NCBI GenBank assembly: GCA_017434855.1
Contig: JAFRUA010000031.1
Coordinates: 86,213-150,212, forward strand
Length of the DNA stretch: 64,000 bases
Direction of reading: 5' to 3'
From: Clostridia bacterium
GTDB lineage: Bacteria > Bacillota > Clostridia > Oscillospirales > Acutalibacteraceae
In this document: in pieces, positions 58,597-64,000 of the stretch
Layout of the letters: each line of letters starts with the position of its first letter
Numbering within the stretch: the first letter of the stretch is position 1
Made by a program: the position numbers and the translations under genes
The notes under the pieces: model-generated
What the model was told of the DNA's origin: nothing
Databases searched by the model: none
What the model saw: the letters and a program-made list of their open reading frames with translations, nothing else

Positions 58597-61464
58597 TTAC
58601 AACGCAATGATCTCCAGATTGCCGCAATCGGTGAGCGCGCGCTCACCGCCGACCACACACACGCCGCCCCTGTCTTTCATCGCGTGCAGCGCATCCAGCC
58701 AGGCGCCCAGCGCAGCCCTGTCTGCCGCCAGCATCTCCTGTCTGCGCCGGCGCAGCCAGTCGTCCGTGATGCCCGCAAAGTACCGTTCATCCGCAGTCAG
58801 CGCCGCGTTGCCGGGCGACTGCAGCGGATCGCTCGCCGCAACAGACGAGATGATATATTTGTCCGGCGCTTCGTCCCCGGCAAGGAACGCCTCAAGAAAG
58901 TCTGCCACGCCGTCATAGGCGCCCAGACTGGCGGCCGGGTTCGGGTCGCGATAGGAATAGCAATACATGCCGCTGCGGCCGGCGCCGGTCAGTCCCGCGC
59001 CGTAAGCGCCGCCCTGCACGCGCACGCGGTTCCAAAGATAGGAATAGGTCACCATGTTTGCCAGCACGCTCAGCGCGCCGTCCGCCGTCTTTCCGATCAG
59101 CGACGGGTGGAACCCCTTCACGGCAAAGGCGACCGGCGCCGGGATGCGCACGCCGATGCGGCCGGGCTGTTCCTTGTGATACGCCGGGACCGCCGCCTGC
59201 GGGGTACCTTCCGGCAGCAATCCAAGCAGCGTTGCCGGGACTTCCGGCTGCTGCGCCGTCACGCTCAGCGTCAGCGATGCCTTGCCGATCTGGGCGCACA
59301 CACGGCCGATGATGTCATCCAGCGCAGCCTTTTGCGACGCAAAGTCCTGCACCAGCGCGCGCACGCGGCGGATCATGGGCACGCCGCCAAAGGCCTCGCG
59401 CACCGCGCCGCAGGCCGTGTAACCCGCACGCACCGCGCCGATCGCCAGCGTGTGGCCGGAGGTGATCGCCGCCTGCCGGTTGCCGTCGTCGATCTGGCGC
59501 AGGATCTCCAGCATTTTGTCGGTATCTTCAAACAGTGTTTGGGTCAGGATCTCTGCGATCAGCGCCTCGGCCCGCTCCAGATTTTCCTCAAGGATGCCGG
59601 CCGACACCGTCAGGTACGGCATGCAGTGCGCCGGGTCGCCGACGATTTCCGTCGCCGTGACGTCAAAGCGCAGGCGGCCGATCCGGGTCTTGATCTCCTG
59701 CTGCAGCGCGGCGACCGAATGCGCCGCCGTCGGCAAATCCGTAAAGAACGACGGAATGACCGACACCAGCTCCAGCTCCTCCAGTGTGAAGCCGCTCAGC
59801 GGAAAATAGAGGTTCAGATACACGATGCCGTTGGTGTGCATCGGGTGCAGCAGCGCCGTCACCGGGCCGCTCGTCTGCGTCTGCGTTTCGATCAGCTTCG
59901 GCTCCGGCTCCACTTGAGAGAGCGTCAGCGTCGGGATCGTGGCCAGCGCCTCGGGGGAATCTTCGGTCTGCTGCCAAAGCTGCAGCGCCGCGTTTTTCGC
60001 TTTCAGCGTGTCGCGGTCCTGCGGCGTCAGGGTGTCAAGGTACGCCCGCACGCGGTCGGCTTCGGCCTGCGCCTCTTCACCCTCCAGCGTCAGCGACGGC
60101 AGCATCCGCAGCGTCACCACATCGCCGTTGTCTGCAAAGACCGACTGCAGCAGCGCGTCAAACCCGCCCGTTTCGATCATGCCGCGCAGACGTTTGAAGT
60201 TTTCGTCCACGTCCAGCGGCTCCAGCGGGTCGCCGCCGTACAGCCAATAGGACAGCGCCGCCGTCGCCCGCACCAGGCCCTGCGGCTCGGGAAGCTGCCG
60301 TGTGGAAAATTCCAGTTGGTTCAGATACGCCGTCAGCAGGTCCTTTGACAGCCCCGCCGCGCACAGGTCGCGGATGACCGTGCGGATCGTATCGCGAATC
60401 TCGCCTTCCCTTTCGGCGTTGGTGTTGCGCACGGCCAGCACCAGGCTCGGCTGCGCGATCTCGTCATTGACATAAAGATCCACGTCTTCACACAGACCCT
60501 TTGACAGCAGCGCGCGCTTGAGCGGCGACTCGTTGGTCGCCGTCAAAAGGCTGCACAGCACACGCGCAGCCAACAGGCGGTCTGTATCGTCAAAGCGGCC
60601 CAGCAGCTTTGCAAAGGCAAGGTGGTCGCGGTTCGGTTCGTCTTTATCCACCGCATAGTACGCCGTCGCTTCGCCGCCGTGCGGGGCCTGCCATGTGACG
60701 TCTGCCGACGCCGGCGAACGCTCAAAGCGGGAAAGATACCGGTCGATCATGGCAAGCGTCGCTTCGATCGGCACGTCGCCGTCCAGGAAAAACCGTGCGT
60801 TGGACGGATGATAGAACCGCCGGTACGCCGCCTTGAAATCCGCATACGTCAGCGTCGGGATCGCCGCCGGGTCGCCGCCGGAATTGAACCGGTAGCAGGT
60901 ATCGGGGAACAGCAGTCGGTCAATCCCCATCCCGATGCGGTCGTCCACGCCGCTCATGGCGCCCTTCATTTCGTTCAGCACCACGCCGTTGAGCGCACCG
61001 CCGTCGTCTGTCAGCTCCAGCCGCCGACCCTCCTGACGAAAGATGTTTTCATCGGTCAAAAGCCTCGGCGCAAACACCGCGTCCAGATAGACCTCGGTCA
61101 GGTTCAAAAAATCCTGCGTGTTGCGGCTCGACACGGGGTACACGGTCTTGTCGGGATAGGTCATCGCATTGAGGAAGGTGTTCATCGAGCTTTTCAGCAG
61201 CTCCAGAAACGGCTCGCGCACCGGAAACTTTTCAGACCCGCACAGCACGGAATGCTCCAGAATGTGAAACACGCCGGTGTCATCCTCCGGAATCGTTTTG
61301 AACGCGACCGAAAACAGCTTGTTCTCTGCCCCGTTCTGTACCCAGCACAACAGTGCGCCGGTGGCTTCATGCGTCATTTCGATCAGCCGGCCGCCGATCT
61401 TTTGATTTTCACGGATGCGCGTCACGCGAAAGCCGCACAGTGCCGTTTCCATTGTCCATTCCAT
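58597..61464 (-). CDS. M16C zinc metallopeptidase (presequence-protease-like)
   Basis: A 955-residue peptidase of the M16C family, the normal length for PreP-type enzymes that carry both halves in one chain. The inverted zinc motif HILEH is at 67-71 (His67, Glu70, His71) in GVFHILEHSVLCGSEKFPVR. The distal ligand Glu lies in NGVVLNEMKGAMS near 160. The motif SSMNTFLNAMTYPDKTVYPV is family-typical. Near the C-terminus are the Arg/Tyr region LWNRVRVQGGAYGAGL and the substrate-binding region of the catalytically silent half. M16C enzymes degrade oligopeptides of about 10-65 residues inside a closed chamber. No signal peptide, so probably cytoplasmic. GGAGGGG precedes ATG 61464; own promoter. Confidence 0.95.
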   Translation of the reverse strand: MEWTMETALCGFRVTRIRENQKIGGRLIEMTHEATGALLCWVQNGAENKLFSVAFKTIPEDDTGVFHILEHSVLCGSEKFPVREPFLELLKSSMNTFLNAMTYPDKTVYPVSSRNTQDFLNLTEVYLDAVFAPRLLTDENIFRQEGRRLELTDDGGALNGVVLNEMKGAMSGVDDRIGMGIDRLLFPDTCYRFNSGGDPAAIPTLTYADFKAAYRRFYHPSNARFFLDGDVPIEATLAMIDRYLSRFERSPASADVTWQAPHGGEATAYYAVDKDEPNRDHLAFAKLLGRFDDTDRLLAARVLCSLLTATNESPLKRALLSKGLCEDVDLYVNDEIAQPSLVLAVRNTNAEREGEIRDTIRTVIRDLCAAGLSKDLLTAYLNQLEFSTRQLPEPQGLVRATAALSYWLYGGDPLEPLDVDENFKRLRGMIETGGFDALLQSVFADNGDVVTLRMLPSLTLEGEEAQAEADRVRAYLDTLTPQDRDTLKAKNAALQLWQQTEDSPEALATIPTLTLSQVEPEPKLIETQTQTSGPVTALLHPMHTNGIVYLNLYFPLSGFTLEELELVSVIPSFFTDLPTAAHSVAALQQEIKTRIGRLRFDVTATEIVGDPAHCMPYLTVSAGILEENLERAEALIAEILTQTLFEDTDKMLEILRQIDDGNRQAAITSGHTLAIGAVRAGYTACGAVREAFGGVPMIRRVRALVQDFASQKAALDDIIGRVCAQIGKASLTLSVTAQQPEVPATLLGLLPEGTPQAAVPAYHKEQPGRIGVRIPAPVAFAVKGFHPSLIGKTADGALSVLANMVTYSYLWNRVRVQGGAYGAGLTGAGRSGMYCYSYRDPNPAASLGAYDGVADFLEAFLAGDEAPDKYIISSVAASDPLQSPGNAALTADERYFAGITDDWLRRRRQEMLAADRAALGAWLDALHAMKDRGGVCVVGGERALTDCGNLEIIAL

Positions 61465-61523
61465 GGGACCCCTCCGTTCCGTTGTCTGCTTCTGTTTTGA
61501 TAGCTTTGGAAAATGTAAAGATG

Positions 61524-61552
61524 ATTATACTATATTCTTTCCGATTTGTAAA
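61524..61552 (-). promoter_or_regulatory. Promoter of the M16C protease gene
   Basis: Minus-strand -35 TTTACA (61547-61552), 17-base spacer, -10 TATAAT (61524-61529), about 60 bases before the start. Confidence 0.8.
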
Positions 61553-61611
61553 GTGCCGACCGGCAGGACGCTTTGAAAATGCGGCCGCCGCAAAAAATCT
61601 TTGAAAAAGGC

Positions 61612-61640
61612 TTGACAATTCCGGATTGATACGCTATAAT
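61612..61640 (+). promoter_or_regulatory. Promoter of the initiator tRNA
   Basis: Plus-strand -35 TTGACA (61612-61617), 17-base spacer, -10 TATAAT (61635-61640), a full consensus 28 bases before the tRNA. Confidence 0.88.
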
Positions 61641-61667
61641 ATGTAAGCACTTGAAAAAGTGAGACAT

Positions 61668-61744
61668 CGCGGAGTAGAGCAATCCGGTAGCTCGTCGGGC
61701 TCATAACCCGGAGGTTGTAGGTTCAAATCCTATCTCCGCAACCA
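61668..61744 (+). tRNA. Initiator tRNA-fMet (anticodon CAT)
   Basis: A 77-nt cloverleaf with encoded CCA. The acceptor stem begins CGCGGAG against CTCCGCA, leaving the C1-A72 mismatch that marks initiator tRNA. The anticodon loop is CTCATAA, and the anticodon stem holds the three G-C pairs (GGG/CCC) of initiator tRNAs. The T arm reads GTAGG-TTCAAAT-CCTAT. It is a single-gene transcript with its own promoter and terminator. Confidence 0.98.
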
Positions 61745-61747
61745 TAA

Positions 61748-61787
61748 CAGCACGCTGATTCTGATACGATCGGCGTGCTGTTCTTTT
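61748..61787 (+). terminator. tRNA terminator
   Basis: CAGCACGC and GCGTGCTG perfect 8-bp arms followed by TTCTTTT, right after the tRNA. Confidence 0.88.
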
Positions 61788-61789
61788 AT

Positions 61790-62200
61790 GTACCCCTTCT
61801 GACGGAGAACGCTTGAATTGCCTAGCTTGTGAAGGGACAAATTACACGATTACAAAGAATATAATAATGCCGGACAGATGCGTTTCTGCCCGGTGGTTCT
61901 GTGCGTTTTACTGGTTTTGTGCTTTTTCGGCAATACCCATCGCGTTATTTGTAGGTGCGATCGTGTTGTTTTTGGGTCATCGTTTAATTATCGTTTTACT
62001 AAACGAACACGAAATCTAAATGTAATAGTTGGAAAAGACGCATTGAAAAAACAGCACGCCTGTGATTCCATGCGTAAAAATCTTACGCCGGCCATCCATT
62101 TTCGGAAAGACGGCGCCCCGCATTTCAGAAATAATAATTCATTGAACGATCGTATATCAGCAGTTTTTGCATGGGCTGGATTGTATCGAAGCGGCATAAC
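61790..62200. other. Lower-GC intergenic stretch without a supported gene
   Basis: About 400 bases clearly richer in A and T than the genes around it. A 68-codon frame from TTG 61813 with a GGAG in front encodes one hydrophobic helix, but nothing else supports it. It may be a decayed gene or foreign fragment. Confidence 0.4.
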
Positions 62201-62202
62201 AT

Positions 62203-62243
62203 AAAAAAGGCCGGGCAGGGTTCGCGTGGAACTCCGCCCGGTC
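62203..62243 (-). terminator. Terminator of aspA
   Basis: GACCGGGC and GCCCGGCC arms with further inner pairing; on the minus strand followed by TTTTTTATG, 23 bases past the aspA stop. Confidence 0.85.
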
Positions 62244-62265
62244 ATCATTTCAAATAAAGCAATCT

Positions 62266-63660
62266 TTATTTCAGCTTTTTGATTTCCGTCATATTCTTGG
62301 GTTCAAGGATTCTTGAAAGTTCTTCTTCGCTCATCAGTCCGTCCCGGATGACGATATCCTTGACGGACACGCCGGTCCTGAGCGACTCCTTGGCAATCTC
62401 TGCGGATTTTTTGTAGCCGATATAGGGCTTCAGCGCGGTGGCGATCCCCACGCTTCGGTGCAGCAGCTCTTCGCAGCGTTCCTTGTTGACCACGATCCCG
62501 GAAATGCAGTTGTCGATCAGCGTGCCGATGGCATTGGTCAGCGCCTGGATACCCTCAAACAAACTGTAGAAAATCACCGGCTCAAAGGCGTTCAGTTCAA
62601 GCTGCCCCGCCTCGGCCGCCATCGTCACCGTCATGTCGCTGCCGATGATTCTGAACGCGACCTGAGAAACCACTTCCGGAATGACCGGGTTGACTTTTCC
62701 CGGCATGATCGAAGAACCGTTCTGCTTTGCGGGGAGTGAAATTTCGGCGATGCCTGTTCTCGGGCCGCTGGAAAGCAGCCGCAGGTCGTTGCACATCTTG
62801 GAAAGATTCAGCGCGGCGGTTTTCAGGGTGGAGGAAACCGTCACATAAATATCGAGGTTGGACGTGCCGTCAAAAAGGTCTTCGCACTGTGTATAGTCGC
62901 CGTCAACGACCTCTGAAATATTATCGCAAACATAGGTCAGATAGTAAGGGTCGCCGTCGATCGCCGTACCGATGGCCGTCGCGCCCATGTTCAAAACGTG
63001 CAGCGCCTTTTCCGCAAAAACAAAACGCTCAATATCACGCTTGACGGCCGACGCATAGGCGTGGAATTCCTGACCGAAACGCATGGGGACCGCGTCCTGC
63101 AGCTGCGTTCTGCCCATCTTCACAATCCCGTCGTACTCCTGCGATTTCTGCATCAGCACATCGTACAGGCGCCGTTCGGCGGGAATCAGAACCTCCAGCA
63201 TCTGAACGATCGCGATTTTGCCGGCAGAGGGATAAACGTCGTTGGTGGACTGCGCCATGTTGACGTCGTCGTTCGGGTGAACGATGCTGTAATCCCCCTT
63301 TTGTCCGCCGAGGATCTCGATGGCCCGGTTGGCGATGACCTCGTTTGCGTTCATGTTGGCGGACGTGCCCGCGCCGCCCTGAATGGCGTCAACGATAAAC
63401 TGGTCGTGCAATTTGCCGCCGATGATTTCATCGCAGGCCTGAATAATCGCTTCCGCCTTTTTTCTTTCCAGCCGTCCCGAATCCCGGTTTGTCATGGCCG
63501 CGGCTCTTTTCAACTGAGCCAGCGCTTTGATGAGCTCAAAATGCATCGGGATCCCGGTGATCGGGAAATTCTCTTTTGCTCTTAACGACTGCACCCCGTA
63601 GTACGCATCCGCGTTGATTTCTTTTTCGCCGATGGAATCAGATTCAATTCTTGTCTTCAT
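62266..63660 (-). CDS. aspA: Aspartate ammonia-lyase
   Basis: A 464-residue member of the fumarase/aspartase superfamily that deaminates L-aspartate to fumarate and ammonium. It opens TRIESDSIGEKEINADAYYG, typical of aspartase, and has GGAGTSANMNANEVIANRAI, TNDVYPSAGKIAIVQML, RTQLQDAVPMRFGQEFHAYA and the catalytic-loop signature GSSIMPGKVNPVIPEVVSQV. Aspartase rather than class II fumarase is favoured by the N-terminal motif and overall likeness. ATG 63660 is preferred (GGAAGGA upstream). Only 37 bases separate it from the gene upstream, so they may share a transcript. Confidence 0.93.
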   Translation of the reverse strand: MKTRIESDSIGEKEINADAYYGVQSLRAKENFPITGIPMHFELIKALAQLKRAAAMTNRDSGRLERKKAEAIIQACDEIIGGKLHDQFIVDAIQGGAGTSANMNANEVIANRAIEILGGQKGDYSIVHPNDDVNMAQSTNDVYPSAGKIAIVQMLEVLIPAERRLYDVLMQKSQEYDGIVKMGRTQLQDAVPMRFGQEFHAYASAVKRDIERFVFAEKALHVLNMGATAIGTAIDGDPYYLTYVCDNISEVVDGDYTQCEDLFDGTSNLDIYVTVSSTLKTAALNLSKMCNDLRLLSSGPRTGIAEISLPAKQNGSSIMPGKVNPVIPEVVSQVAFRIIGSDMTVTMAAEAGQLELNAFEPVIFYSLFEGIQALTNAIGTLIDNCISGIVVNKERCEELLHRSVGIATALKPYIGYKKSAEIAKESLRTGVSVKDIVIRDGLMSEEELSRILEPKNMTEIKKLK

Positions 63661-63697
63661 TTTTTCAAGTCCTTCCATGCTTTTTTATTCGACATAT

Positions 63698-64000
63698 TTA
63701 AAGGCTGTTCGCCTTGTTTATGCAGTCAATGCAAGCTGGCCGTTCGCACTGATGCGCCCAATAGACCGACGTGAACAGAATGTGCCTGAGGCTCAGCGCG
63801 GCGGCAAAGCACAGCTTGCTTTTCATACCGGGTACCCTGATCTTCAGGAACGCTTTTTGCGGCGTCAGGGTGTCGATCCATTCGGCATAGTCGCGCATGA
63901 AAGAGATCTTGTGCGTCAGCGGCATGTGCGCCCCGCGGTACCGCTCATAGCCCAGCGCCCTGACCTCCTTGTAATACTTGCGGCCCTCTTCGGCGTAGGC
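63698..64000 (-). CDS. C-terminal part of an unrecognised protein
   Basis: The last 100 codons of a gene that continues past the window edge; the frame is open to position 64000 and ends with TAA at 63698. The visible part reads EEGRKYYKEVRALGYERYRG at its start. A basic segment with several hydrophobic residues (LCFAAALSLRHILFTSVYW) follows, then a Cys-containing tail (CERPACIDCINKANSL). I cannot assign a family from this fragment. It lies 37 bases upstream of aspA on the same strand. Confidence 0.6.
   Translation of the reverse strand, partial: AYAEEGRKYYKEVRALGYERYRGAHMPLTHKISFMRDYAEWIDTLTPQKAFLKIRVPGMKSKLCFAAALSLRHILFTSVYWAHQCERPACIDCINKANSL

Noticed and set aside
58579..60348. 589-codon plus-strand frame over the M16C protease
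   Set aside because: Antisense shadow; Arg/Gln/His-rich with no motif.
61813..62019. 68-codon hydrophobic frame from TTG
   Set aside because: Has a GGAG and one membrane-like helix but no conservation evidence or promoter of its own; reported only as part of the AT-rich stretch.

Overview
The window looks like a chromosome segment of a GC-rich (by eye high fifties percent), Gram-positive-type anaerobe of the Clostridia, most like the Oscillospiraceae/Ruminococcaceae gut group. Evidence: a Firmicutes-style division/cell-wall cluster with a PASTA-bearing SpoVD-type penicillin-binding protein, a DAP-type MurE, a Gram-positive LexA box, CDP-glycerol polymerase-like genes, strong TTGACA/TATAAT promoters with GGAGG ribosome sites, and a palindromic CCCCTC...GGGGGAGCC intergenic repeat typical of that group. 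No rRNA or taxonomic marker was available to confirm this.

Layout. 1-640: a lower-GC stretch with an apparent SOS-controlled small protein. 759-4760 (minus): tmRNA, smpB, recR, ybaB, dnaX and SRP RNA, i.e. ribosome rescue, recombination, replication and protein targeting. 4800-7060: a small secreted leucine-rich-repeat protein and a GH20-family protein whose catalytic Asp-Glu pair is altered. 7119-20839 (minus): the dcw cluster mraZ-rsmH-ftsL-spoVD/ftsI-murE-mraY-ftsW-murG-murA-divIB-ftsZ, read from one strong promoter with a second one before ftsZ; murF, murD and murC are not in it. 21055-23060: an OmpR-type two-component system. 23149-23331: a very regular nested inverted-repeat element. 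23433-42875 (minus): one giant gene for a 6,480-residue secreted protein built from dozens of Cys-rich repeats and about 33 InlB/Flg_new-like repeats, both arranged in higher-order superunits. 43163-43632: interspersed repeat plus a DUF559 gene. 43845-50562 (minus): a five-gene redox/kinase operon (GlpA-like dehydrogenase, FAD oxidoreductase, DUF1667 protein, FGGY kinase, alkyl-DHAP-synthase-like flavoprotein), with a divergent TetR regulator. 51408-55504 (minus): a D-2-hydroxyacid dehydrogenase and two CDP-glycerol glycerophosphotransferase-like proteins. 55935-56852: MetA of the acetyl-transferring type. 57003-61464 (minus): a secreted protein of unknown function and an M16C metalloprotease. 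61668-61744: initiator tRNA. 62266-64000 (minus): aspartase and the end of an unrecognised gene.

The most distinctive element is the giant surface or secreted protein together with two smaller secreted proteins that share short hydrophobic/aromatic C-terminal tails instead of an LPXTG signal. This suggests, without proving, a common way of retaining proteins at the envelope. Two long open frames opposite the giant gene (up to 3,700 codons) are judged to be compositional shadows.
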